A DNA stretch of 64,000 nucleotides from positions 89,505 to 153,504 of the forward strand of contig CAIIXF020000014.1 in NCBI GenBank assembly GCA_903813345.2. The letters run 5' to 3'. The notes under the pieces are model-generated. The model was not told the DNA's origin. It ran no database searches and was given only the letters and a program-made list of their open reading frames with translations. Positions 35,014-46,014 of this stretch are shown one piece after another. Numbering within the stretch: position 1 is the stretch's first letter; every line of letters begins with the position of its first letter. The translations under genes and the position numbers were made by a program. This stretch comes from Owenia fusiformis. Its lineage: Eukaryota > Annelida > Polychaeta > Sabellida > Oweniidae.

Positions 35014-37379
35014 TTATTCTTTCTTTCTTTCCGTACACGTTTTCTCAGCAACTAGAAGAACTTACTTTAACCTACTTACATGGCTAACATAGCCCATCGA
35101 CCTAGTTTCTGGGAAATTAGGTCAACTTTTTATCTAGGTCAAAGGTTAAGAACTAGGTCAAATCTTACATTTTTAACATTCTGTCAATTATCTTCGTCAT
35201 TATTTATCGAAACACCTCTATGTACATCTCATTGTGTAGCTTAGAAAAAAACAAATCGAGATTGTGCCATCCGTTTTTTCATTACTCTTACCGATTTTGA
35301 GATATGGCGTCCGGAAAGTAGGTCAAACTAAAAAGTTAGCCAAATTTAACATATGAGCTATGAAATAAGTGTAGAATTTTCTCAGGAATCTGAATATGCA
35401 AACCAAATTTCGATCCGACTTCCGGTTCGGAAGTTATGGCGTTTTGAAAACTCCAAAATCGCTAAATTTGGTGCCCATGTTAAGTCAATGGGAAAAAAGA
35501 ATTTTTTGAAGTGAAAAATACGGAATATAGACTGAGTTCAGCTTCACATAATCAAAGCCTTTATAAGAAGGGGACCTCAAAAGCCATCTAGCTTCAAAAT
35601 TTGGACACCAAAATGCCTAGGTCAAAATCTAGGTCAAATTCATAGGTTTTCCTTATTTTTTCGATTCTGACACTACACTTTAATTATATTCTTCGAAATT
35701 GTGTATACATGTAGCCAAGAGTGTGCTAATAGCGTTAGCCTTTTGCCGTCAGAAAGTATTTTGACCCACTTTTGAGATATGGTGTCCGAAAAGTAGGTCA
35801 AAATAAAAAGTTCTCCAAATTTAATGTTTGAGTTATGAATTAAGAGTAGAATTTTCCTAGAAATCCGAATCTGCAAACCAAATTTCGACCCGACTTCCGG
35901 TTCCGAAGTTATGGCGTGTCCAAAAAGTAGGTCAAAATAAAAATTCGCCAAATTTAACGTATGAGTTATGAATTAGGGGTAGAATTTTGTCAGGAATCCG
36001 AATCTGCAAACCAAATTTCGATCCCACTTCTTGTTTGAAAGTTATGGCGTTTTGAAATTTCGAGAAAAAACGATCTGATGTTATCCTGATAGAAAGTCAA
36101 GGAAAAAAGATTTTTTTGAAGTGTAAAATACGAGATATAGATTGAGTACAGCTTAAGATAATGAATTCCTCTAAAAGAAGGGGACCTCAAAAGCTACCTA
36201 GTTTCAATATTTGGACACCAAAATGCCTAGGTCAAAATCTAGGTCAAATTCATAGTTTTTCCTTATTTTTGCGATTCTTGCACTACACTTTTAGGATTTG
36301 CTTCAAAATTTTGTATACAGGTAGCAAAGAGTGTGCTAATAGTGGTAGCCTTTTGCCGTCAGAGAGTATTTTGACCCACTTTTGAGATATGGTGTCCGAA
36401 AAGTAGGTCAAAATAAAAAATTCTCCAAATTTAACATATGAGTTATGAATTAAGAGTAGAATTTTCTCGGGAATCCGAATCTGCAAACCAAATTTCGATC
36501 CGACTTCCGGTTCCAAAGTTATGGCGTGTCCGAAAAGTAGGTCAAAATAAAAATTCGCCAAATTTAACGTATGAGTTATGAATTAGGGGTAAAATTTTGT
36601 CAGGAATCCGAATCATTAAATCAAATTTCGATCCGACTTCCGGTTCGGAAGTTATGGCGTTTTGAAATTTCGGAAAATCGATCTGATGGTATCCTGATAG
36701 AAGGTCAAGGAAAAAAGATTTTTTTGAAGTGTAAAATACGAGATATAGATTGAGTACAGCTTAAGATAATGAATTCCGATAAAAGAAGGGGACCTCAAAA
36801 GCTACCTAGTTTCAATATTTGGACACCAAAATGCCTAGGTCAAAATCTAGGTCAAATTCATAGTTTTTCCTTATTTTTTCGTTTCTGGCACTACACTTTT
36901 AGGATTTGCTTCAATATTTTGTATACAGGTAGCAAAGAGTGTGCTTATAGTGAGAGCCTTTTGCCATCAGAAAGTATTTTGACCCACTTTTGAGATATGG
37001 TGTTCGTAAAGTAGGTCAAAATAAAAAGTTCTCATAATTTAACTTATGAGTTATGAATTAAGGGTAGAATTTTCTCATGAATCCAAATCTGCAAACCAAA
37101 TTTCAATCCGACTTCCGGTCAAAAATTCCTACTTACTTACCTACTCGGCTACCTACTTAGCTACCTACTCAGCTACCTACTCAGCTACTTACTCAGCTAC
37201 CTACTCAGCTACTTACTCAGCTACCTGCTCAGCTGCTTACTCAGCTACCTACTCAGCTACTTACTCAATTACTTAATCATCTACTTACTCAGCTTCCTAC
37301 TCAGTTACTTACTCAACTCTTTACTCAAGTAAATCAATCTGGAGTCTTAAATTGAACTTTGTTCAATTTACCAATCTAG
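35014..37379 (+). mobile_element. E15: mosaic concatemer element, TACTCAGC tail
   Basis: The head is of the type cgttttctcagcaactagaa, otherwise seen with GACTCAGC tails, but the tail is the regular TACTCAGC sub-type of E5. The DR1 copy has one mismatch (AGGTCAAAGGTTA). Anchors lie near 35299, 35777, 35917 (partial), 36388, 36527 (partial) and 36997, and it is the only element with two partial monomers. The satellite tail is 37129-37328, the hairpin 37349-37369 and CTAG 37376-37379. A copy of the 717-bp family follows. Confidence 0.55.
37129..37328 (+). repeat. Tail satellite, 12-bp TACTTACTCAGC type (E15)
   Basis: Very regular 12-bp units like those in E5. The repetitive Tyr-Ser-Ala-Thr frame it encodes is an artefact of 12 being divisible by three. 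Confidence 0.85.
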
Positions 37380-38109
37380 TGATTTTTGCTTTTGTATGTG
37401 CAAAAGCAAAAATCCTTCTAACCACACGTTCTCATCAACGAGAGATATTTGGATAAATCTACTCATACACGTTGTTAGGGGGCTAGGCGTAGTTGCTCGG
37501 AAATTAGGTCAAATCCTTATCTGGGTCAAAGGTCGAAATCTAGGTCGAAATCTAGGTCGAAATCTGCATTTCCGCTATTTCGGCCTCTAGAGCCTCCTTA
37601 AGAAGTCAGAATCGGAGGAAAACTAGCTGGTCGGAAAGACAGTTTTCCGAGCATTAAAAAAACAGTGAACCAAATTGAAATCCGACCATTAGTTATCGAG
37701 ATATACGCGTTTGAAGTTCGCGTACGGGCCACCGTTGCCGTATATCTAGACGACACCTGGTATACACTTGGTATACGTATCTCTGCGAACAACAGACATT
37801 TGAAAGAAAATAGGCCCGAACGATGACTAGAGCATTTCTAAAACAACGATTCCCTTCGTCAAACTAACGATTGCGGAATGTAGAACGACGCGTACGCTGC
37901 TCGAATCTACGTCGAAAGCTCTATATAGACGTCTGGAAGGCCTATTTTTTGAAGGACTATTTTTTGACCTCGACGGATCCGCGAAGCACGAGCCAGGCAT
38001 TCTCCCCAACTACCTCCCTAGATTCTCCGTCCTTTAATCGACCATTATAGGCCCTCAGAGCGTCCGTAGAGCCATTTCCCTCTATACGCGTATGGCCAAA
38101 TCCTATTAT
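37380..38109 (+). mobile_element. Single copy of the 717-bp family (730 bp)
   Basis: The most diverged copy of the family. It has an extra 12-bp aatctaggtcga unit near 37540-37562, lacks part of the tatacaccatgtatac dyad, and has scattered substitutions (ctatatagac for ctgtatggac). It carries A at the array's alternating site. The boundaries match the copy at 20278-21000: CTAG on the left and a mini-hairpin on the right. Confidence 0.75.
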
Positions 38110-38298
38110 TAGACTCCAGATGAAAATCTGGAGTCTATTGCTTTTGCCAGTTTTCTTATTAGACTCCAGATGAAAATCTGGAGTCTATTGCTTTTGCCAG
38201 TTTTCTTATTATTATTATTAGACTCCAGATGAAAATCTGGAGTCTATTGCTTTTGCCAGTTTTCTTTATTAGACTCCAGATTGAAAATCTGGAGTCTA
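38110..38298 (+). repeat. Cluster of four 12-bp-stem mini-hairpins
   Basis: Stem-loops at 38110-38137, 38160-38187, 38219-38246 (all GAAA loops) and 38270-38298 (TGAAA loop), separated by attgcttttgccagttttct and ATT runs. Confidence 0.8.
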
Positions 38299-40235
38299 TT
38301 GCTTTTGCCAGTTTTCTTATTATTATTATTCTTTCTTTGCGCGTTTTCTCAGCAACTAGAGGGACTTTCTGAAATCTGCTTACATGGTTAAATAGGTAAT
38401 GAGACCTAGTTTCTGGGAAATTAGGTCAAATTTTTATCTAGGTCAAAGGTCAAAATCTAGGTCAAATTATCATTTTGTCAATTATCTCTGTCATTTTTCA
38501 ATATTTTTTCAAAATTTTTTTTTCAACGTGTAGCCAAGAAAAAGACGATTCGACGATGAGTAATCAATTTTTTGATTACTTTTACCGATTTTGAGATATT
38601 GCGTCCGGAAAGTAGGTCGAACGAAAAAGTTCTCCAAATTCAACGTATGAGTTATGAAATAAGTGTAAAATTTCCTCAGGAATCTAAATCTGCAAACCAA
38701 ATTTCGATCTGACTTCCGGTTCGGAAGCTATAGCGTTTTGAAATTGCTAAATTTGGTGCCCATGTAAAGCCAATGGGAAAAAAGACTTTTTCGAAGTGTA
38801 AAATACAAGATATAGACTGAGCACAGCTTAACATAATGAATGCCCATAAAAGAAGGGGACCTCAAAAGCTACCTAGCTTCAAAATTTGGACACCAAAATG
38901 CCTAGGTCAAAATCTAGGTCAAATTCATAGTTTTTCCTTATTTTTGCGAATCTGGCACTACACTTTTAGGATTTGCTTCAAAATTTTGTATACAGGTAGC
39001 AAAGAGTGTGCTAATAGTGAGAGCCTTTTGCCGTCAGAAAGTATTTTGACCCACTTTTGAGATATGGTGTCCGTAAAGTAGGTCAAAATAAAAATTTCTC
39101 ATAATTTAACTTATGAGTTATGAATTAAGGGTAGAATTTTCTCAGGAATCCGAATCTGCAAACCAAATTTCAATCCGACTACCGGTTCGAAAGTTATGGC
39201 GTTTTGAAAGCTCAAAAATCACGAAATTTGTGTCCAATGTTAAGTCAATGGGAAAAAATATTTTTTTGAAGTGTAAAATACGAGATATAGACTGCGTATA
39301 GCTTAGCATAATGAATGCCTGCACAAGAAGGGGACCTCAAAAGCTACCTAGCATCAAAATTTGGACACCAAAATGCCTAGGTCAAAATCTAGGTCAAATT
39401 CATAGTTTTTCCTTATTTTTGCGATTCTGACACTACACTTTAATAATTTACTTCAAAATTTTGTATACAGGTAGCAAAGAGTGTGCTAATAGTGTGAGCC
39501 TTTTGCCGTCAGAAAGTATTTTGACCCACTTTTGAGATATGGTGTCCGAAAAGTAGGTCAAAATAAAAAGTTCTCCAAATTTAACATGTGAGCCATGAAT
39601 TAAGGGTAGAATTTTCCCAGGAATCCGAATGTGTAAACCAAATTTCAATCCGACTTTCGGTTCGGAAGTTATGGCGTTTTGAAAGCTCAAAAATCGCTAA
39701 ATTTGGTGCCCTATGTTATGTCAATGAGAAAAAATATTTTTTTGAAGTGTAAAATACCAGATATAAACTGAGTACAGCTTAACATTCTGAAAGCCTATAA
39801 AAGAAGGAGACCTCGAAGGCTATCTAGCTTTAAAATTTGGACACCAAAATGCCTAGGTCAAAATCTAGGTCAAATTCGTAGTTTTTCCTTATTTTTGCGA
39901 TTCTGACATTACACTTTAATGATTTGCTTCGAAGTTTTGTATACAGGTAGCAAAGAGTGGGCTTATAGTGTTAGCCTTCTGCCGTCAGAAAGTATTTTGA
40001 CCCACTTTTGAGATATGGTGTCTGAAAAGTAGGTCAAAATAAAAAGTTCTCCAAATTTAACGTATGAGTTATGAATTAAGGGTAGAATTTTCTCAGGAAT
40101 CAGAATCTTTAAACCAAATTTCGATCCAACTTCTGATTAGAAAGTTATAGCGGTTTGAAGTCTCGAAAAGTCGATATGATGATATCCCCATGTTAAGCCA
40201 ATGGAGTGGAAGATAACATCGTCTAAATGTCTATA

Positions 40236-40296
40236 TTCTAGCTGACTCAGCTTATTCTGCATGACTCAGCTTACAGTTTTTCGGATGACTCACCTT
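40236..40296 (+). repeat. Tail satellite, GGATGACTCAGCTTA type (E16)
   Basis: Three degenerate gactcagctta-type units; the last reads gactcacctta. Confidence 0.75.
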
Positions 40297-40365
40297 AAAA
40301 AAAGTTTGAAATCTGGAGTCTTAAATTGAACTTGTTCAATTTACATGTCTAGTTATTATTATTAT

Positions 40366-40447
40366 TAGACTCCAGATTGAAAATCTGGAGTCTATTGCTT
40401 TTGCCAGTTTTCTTATTATTAGACTCCAGATGTCAATCTGGAGTCTA
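40366..40447 (+). repeat. Two 12-bp-stem mini-hairpins
   Basis: Stem-loops at 40366-40394 (loop TGAAA) and 40420-40447 (loop GTCA). The GTCA copy is the last before the head, as in E2 and E11. Confidence 0.8.
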
Positions 40448-41930
40448 TTGTTTTTGCCAGTATTCTTCTTCTTCTTCTTATTATTTTTCTTTAAGAGTTT
40501 TTTCAATAACTATAAGGTATCCAGTAAAGACCATTATACAGTTCATTTAGGTTCAGTATCTAGTTGGTGGGAAATTGGGTCAAATTTTTATCTAGGTCAA
40601 AGGTCAAGAACTAGGTCAAATCCAGTACTTTGTCACTTTTTTCGATTTTCTCGGTCGTCCTTCAATATTTTTGATCCGGGTTTTTTTCATTGTGTTCCTC
40701 ATAAAAAAGTAGAAAATCTAGGGTCGATTTAGTTTTTTGGTATCTCAAACCAATTTCGAGATATCAGTGTCCGAAAACGAGGTCCAAAAAAAAGTTCTCC
40801 GAATCCAATGTCCAGGATATCAGTCTTATAGGAGATTTTCTCAGGATTCCGAATCTGAAAACCAAATTTCGATTTGACTTCCTGTTCAGAAGTTATGGCG
40901 TTTTGAAAATTCAAAAATCGCTAAATTTGGTACCCCATGTTAATTCAATGGGAAAAAATATTTTTTTGAAGTGTAAAATACGAGATACAGACTAAGCACA
41001 GCTAAACATAATGGAAGCCCATAAAAGAAAGGGACCTCAAAACCTTCTTTTCATAAAAATTTGGACACCAAAATGCCTAGGTCAAAATCTAGGTCAAATT
41101 CAAAGTTTTTCCTTATTTTTGCGATTCTGACACTACAGATTAATTATATTCTTCAAAATTTTGTATACATGTAGCCAAGAGTGTGCTAATAGTGTTAGCC
41201 TTTTGCCGTCAGAAAGTATTTTGCCCCACTTTTGAAATATGGTGTCCGAAAAGTAGGTCAAAATAAAAAATTCTCCAAATTTAACGTTTGAGTTATGAAT
41301 TAAGTATAGAATTTTCTCAGAAATCCGAATCTGCAAATCAAATTTCGATCCGACTTCCTGTTCGGAAGTTATGACATTTTGAAAGCTCAAAAATCGCTAA
41401 ATTTTGTGCCCCATGTTATGTCAATGGGAAAAAAGATTTTTTTGAAGTGTAAAATTCGAGATATAGACTAAGTACAGCTTAAAATAATGAAAGCCTATGA
41501 AAGAAAGGGACCTCGAAGGCTACCTAACTTCAAAATTTGGACACCAAAATCCCCAGGTCAAAATCTAGGTCAAATTCATAGTTTTTCCTTATTTTTGCGA
41601 TTCTGACACTATGTTTAAAAGATTTGCTTCAAAATTTTGTATACAGGTAGGAAAAAGTGTGCTAATAGTGTCAGCCTTTTGCCGTCAGAAAGTATTTCTA
41701 CCCACTTTTGAGATATGGTGTCCGAAAAGTAGGTCAAAATAAAAAGTTCTCCAAATTTAGCATATGAGTTATGAATTAAGGGTAGAATTTTTTCAGGAAT
41801 CCGAGTCTGCAAACCAAATTTCGATCCGACTTCCGATTCGAAAGTTATGGCGTTTTGAAATTTCGAGAAAAATCGATCTGATGGTATCCTGATAGAAAGT
41901 CAAGAGTAGAGAAGAAAATATTGAAAAATG

Positions 41931-42177
41931 CATCCATCCTTCCTTTGTGATCCTATCGTATCCTTCTTATCTACCTTTCCTTCATATCCTCTCCTTCCTA
42001 TCCTTCCTATTCTATTCCTTCTTCATATTCTATTCTATCATTCTTTCCTATTCTATCCTATCGTTCCTTCCTATTCTAGCCTATCCTTCCTTCCTTTTTC
42101 ATCCATCCATCCATCCATCTTTTTCTGGATGACTCAGCTTATTTTGGATGACTCGGCTTATTCTGGATGACTCGGCC
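41931..42177 (+). repeat. Tail satellite, CTATC/CTTCC type (E17)
   Basis: Pyrimidine-rich units to about 42120, then three ggatgactc-type units. Nearly the same as the E11 tail apart from repeat-number changes. Confidence 0.8.
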
Positions 42178-42241
42178 AAAAAAAGTCTAGATCTGGAGTC
42201 TGAAATTGAACTTCGTTCAATTTCCAAAGTCTAGTTATTAT

Positions 42242-42270
42242 TAGACTCCAGATTGAAAATCTGGAGTCTA
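42242..42270 (+). repeat. Single 12-bp-stem mini-hairpin
   Basis: tagactccagat paired with atctggagtcta, loop TGAAA, within an ATT microsatellite. Confidence 0.8.
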
Positions 42271-44245
42271 TTGCTTTTGCCAGTTTTATTATTATTATTA
42301 TTATTATTCTTTCCGAACCAGTTTTCTCAGCAACTAGAAGGGCTTACTTAAATCTGCTAACATAGTCAACTAGGTAATGATACCTAGTTTCTGGGAAATT
42401 ATGTCAAATGATTATCTAGGTCAAAGGTCAAGAACTAGGTCAAATCGTGGGTTTTCACTATTTTACAAGTTTTCTCAGTCGTCCTTCGGTATTTTTGCTC
42501 CTGGTTTTTTTCATCATGTTCCTTAGATAAAAAGCTAATTCCGTAAGGCAAATCGTTTTTTGATTACTCTTACCGATTTTGAGAAATGACGTCCGAAAAG
42601 TAGGTCAGAACATAAAAAGTTCTCCAAATTCAACGTGTGAATAATCAAATAAGTGTAGAATTATCTCAGGAATCCGAATCTGCAAACCAAATTTCGATCC
42701 GACTTCCGGTTCGGAAGAAATAGCGTTTCGAAATCTCAAAAATCGCTAAATTTGGTGCCCATGTTAAGTCAATGGGAAAAAAGATTTTTTTGAAGTGATA
42801 AATACGAAATATAGACTTAGCTCAGCTTAATATAATGAATGCCTATAAAAGAAGGGGACCTCAAAAGTTATATAGCTTCAAAATTTGGACACCAAAATGC
42901 CTAGGTCAAAATCTAGGTCAAATTTATAGTTTTTCCTTATTTTTACGATTCTGACACTACACTTTAATAATTTGCTTCAAAATTTTGCATACATGTAGCA
43001 AAGAGTGTGCTAATAGTGTTAGCCTTTTGCCGTCAGAAAGTATTTTGACCCACTTTTGAGATATGGTGTCCAAAATGTAGGTCAAAATAAAAAGTTCTCA
43101 AAATTTAACGTATGAGTTATGAATTAAGGGTAGAATTTTCTCAGGAATCCAAATCTGCAAACCAAATTTCAATCCGACTATTGGTTCGGAAGTTATGGCG
43201 TTTTGAAAGCTAAAAAATCGCTAAATTTGGTGCCCCATGTTATGGCAATGGGAAAAAAGATTTTTTTGAAGTGTAAAATACGAGATATAGACTGAGTACA
43301 GCTTCACACAATGAAAGCCTACAAAAGAAACGGACCTCAAAAGCTATCTAGCTTCAAAATTTGGACACCAAAATGCCTAGGGTCAATATCTAGGTCATAT
43401 TCATAGTTTTACCTTATTTTTGCGATTCTGACATTACACTTTAATGATTTGCTTTGAAATTTTGTATACATGTAGCAAAGAGTGTGCTAATAGTGTTAGC
43501 CTTTTGCCGTCAGGAAGTATTTTGACCCACTTTTGAGATATGGTGTCCGTAAAGTAGGTCTAAATTGAAATTTCTCATAATTTAACTTATGAGTTATGAA
43601 TTAAGGGTAGAATTTTCTCAGGAATCCGAATCTGCAAACCAAATTTCAATCCGACTTTTCGTTGGGAAGTTATGGCGTTTTGAAAGCTCAAAAATCGCTA
43701 ATTTTGGTGCCCAATGTTATGTCAATGAGAAAAAATATTTTTTTGAAGTGTATAATTCCAGATAAAGACTGAGTACAGCTTAAGATTCTGAAAGTCTATA
43801 AAAGAAGGGGACCTCGAAGGCTATCTAGCTTTAAAATTTGGACACCAAAATCCCTAGGTCAAAATCTAGGTCAAATACATAGTTTTTCCTTATTTTTGCG
43901 ATTCTGGCACTACACTTTTAGGATTTGCTTCAAAATTTTGTATACAGGTAGCAAAGAGTGGGCTAATAGTGTTAGCCTTTTGCCGTCAGAGAGTATTTTG
44001 ACCCACTTTTGAGATATGGTGTCCGAAAAGTAGGTAAAAATAAAAAATTCTCCAAATTTTACATATGAGTTATGAATTAAGAGTAGAATTTTCTCAGGAA
44101 TCCGAATCTGCAAACCAATTTTCGATCAAACTTCTGGTTAGATAGTAATAGCGGTTTGAAGTCTCGAAAAGTCGATATGATGATATCCCCATGTCATGCA
44201 TATGGAGTCGAAGATAACATTCTTAAGAGTTGTCTAAATGTCTAT

Positions 44246-44309
44246 ATTCTAGCTGACTCAGCTTAAAGTGAATGACTCAGCTTACAAGTAATTGGATGAC
44301 TCAGCTTAA
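44246..44309 (+). repeat. Tail satellite, GGATGACTCAGCTTA type (E18)
   Basis: Three degenerate units around gactcagctta. Confidence 0.75.
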
Positions 44310-44370
44310 AACAAGTCTTAAATCTGGAGTCTTAAATTGAACTTGTTCAATTTACATGTCTAGTTATTAT

Positions 44371-44397
44371 TAGACTCCAGATTTCATCTGGAGTCTA
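44371..44397 (+). repeat. Single 12-bp-stem mini-hairpin
   Basis: The 12-bp stem is intact; the loop is TTC, the fifth loop sequence seen around the same stem. Confidence 0.8.
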
Positions 44398-45897
44398 TTG
44401 CTTTTGCCAGTTTTCTTATTATTATTATTATTATTTTTCTTTCCGAACCAGTTTTCTCAGCAACTAGAAGGACTTACTTAAATCTGTTAACACAGTCAAC
44501 TGGGTAATGAGACCTAGTTTCTGGGAAATTAGGTCAAATGTTTATCTAGGTCAAAGGTCAAAAACTAGGTCAAATCGTTACTTTTCACTATTTTACGAGT
44601 TTTCTCAGTCGTCCTTCGGTAATTTCGCTCCGGTTTTTTTTCATCATGTTCCTTAGAAAAAAGCTAATTCCGAAAGGCAAACCGTTTTTTGATTACTCTT
44701 ACCGATTTTGAGATATGGCGTCCGAAAAGTAGGTCAGAACATAAAAAGTTCTCCAAAATCAACGTGTGAATTATCAAATAAGTGTAGAATTATCTCAGGA
44801 ATCCGAATCTGCAAACAAAATTTCGATCCGACTTCCGGTTCGGAAGTTATGGCGTTTTGAAATCTCAAAAATCGCTAAATTTGGCGCCCATGTTAAGTCA
44901 ATGGGGAAAAAGACTTTTTCGAAGTGTAAAATACAAGATATAGACTGAGTACAGCTTAACATAATGAATGCCTTAAAAAGAAAGGGACCTCAAAAGCTAC
45001 ATAGCTTCAAAATTTGGACACCAAAATGCCTAGGTCAAAATCTAGGTCAAATTCATAGTTTTCCTTATTTTTACGATTCTGACACTACACTTGAATAATT
45101 TGCTTCAAAATTTTGTATACAGATAGCAAAGAGTGTGTTAATAGTGTGAGCCTTTTGCCGTCAGAAAGTATTTTGACCCACTTTTGAGATATGGTGTCCG
45201 AAAAGTAGGTCAAAATAAAAAGTTCTCCAAATTTAACATATGAGCTATGAATTAAGAGTAGAATTTTCCCAGGAATCCGAATCTGCAAACCAAATTTCAA
45301 TCCGACTATCGGTTCGGAAGTTATGGCGTTTTGAAATCTCAAAAATCGCTAAATTTGGTGCCCCATGTTATGTCAATGAGAAAAAAGATTTTTTTGAAGT
45401 GTAAAATACCAGATATAAACTGAGTACAGCTTAACATTCTGAAAGCCTTTAAAAGAAGGGGACCTCGAAGGCTATCTCGCTTTAAAATTTGGACACCAAA
45501 ATGCCTAGGTCAAAATGTAAGTCAAATTCATAGTTTTTCCTTATTTTTGCGATTCTGACATTACACTTTAATGATTTGCTTCGAAATTTTGTATACAGGT
45601 ACCAAAGAGTGTGCTCATAGTGTAAGCCTTTTGCCGTCACAAAGTATTTTGACCCACTTTTGAGATATGGTGTCTGAAAAGCAGGTCAAAATAAAAAGTT
45701 CTCCAAATTTAACGTATGAGTTATGAATTAAGGGTAGAATTTTTTCAGGAATCAGAATCTTTAAACCAAATTTCGATCCAACTTCTGATTAGATAGTTAT
45801 AGCGGTTTGAAGTCTCGAAAAGTCGATATGATGATATCCCCATGTTAAGCCAATGTAGTCGAAGATAACATTCTTAAGAGTTGTCTAAATGTCTATA

Positions 45898-45960
45898 TTC
45901 TAGCTGACTCAGCTTATTCTGAATGACTCAGCTTACAAGTATTTGGATGACTCAGCTTAA
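45898..45960 (+). repeat. Tail satellite, GGATGACTCAGCTTA type (E19)
   Basis: Three degenerate units around gactcagctta. Confidence 0.75.
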
Positions 45961-46014
45961 AAAAAGTATTAAATCTGGAGTCTTAAATTGAACTTGTTCA
46001 ATTTACATGTCTAG

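Larger units (their letters stand above)
38110..40352 (+). mobile_element. E16: concatemer element, GACTCAGC tail, four mini-hairpins
   Basis: Four mini-hairpins (38110-38298) are followed by a cgttttctcagcaactagag head with a perfect DR1 at 38440-38452. Anchors lie near 38591, 39059, 39535 and 40012, with no partial monomer. The tail is about 60 bp (40236-40296), the hairpin 40323-40342 and CTAG 40349-40352. Confidence 0.6.
40353..42234 (+). mobile_element. E17: concatemer element, CTATC tail, two mini-hairpins
   Basis: Mini-hairpins at 40366-40394 and 40420-40447, then a tttaagagttttttcaa head with a perfect DR1 at 40594-40606. Anchors lie near 40757, 41234 and 41710. The satellite tail is 41931-42177, the hairpin 42203-42223 and CTAG 42231-42234. 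It is closely similar to E11 from the head through the tail. Confidence 0.6.
42235..44363 (+). mobile_element. E18: concatemer element, GACTCAGC tail
   Basis: One mini-hairpin (42242-42270, loop TGAAA), an ATT run and a cagttttctcagcaactaga head, with a perfect DR1 at 42418-42430. Anchors lie near 42581, 43058, 43537 and 44011. The tail is 44246-44309, the hairpin 44334-44353 and CTAG 44360-44363. Confidence 0.6.
44364..46014 (+). mobile_element. E19: concatemer element, GACTCAGC tail
   Basis: One mini-hairpin (44371-44397, loop TTC), an ATT run and a cagttttctcagcaactaga head, with a perfect DR1 at 44548-44560. Anchors lie near 44709, 45187 and 45664. The tail is 45898-45960, the hairpin 45985-46004 and CTAG 46011-46014. 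Confidence 0.6.

Noticed and set aside
37046-37276. Protein with a YSAT tandem repeat
   Set aside because: A 12-bp satellite read in frame gives a four-residue repeat. The same satellite in other elements is broken by frameshifts.
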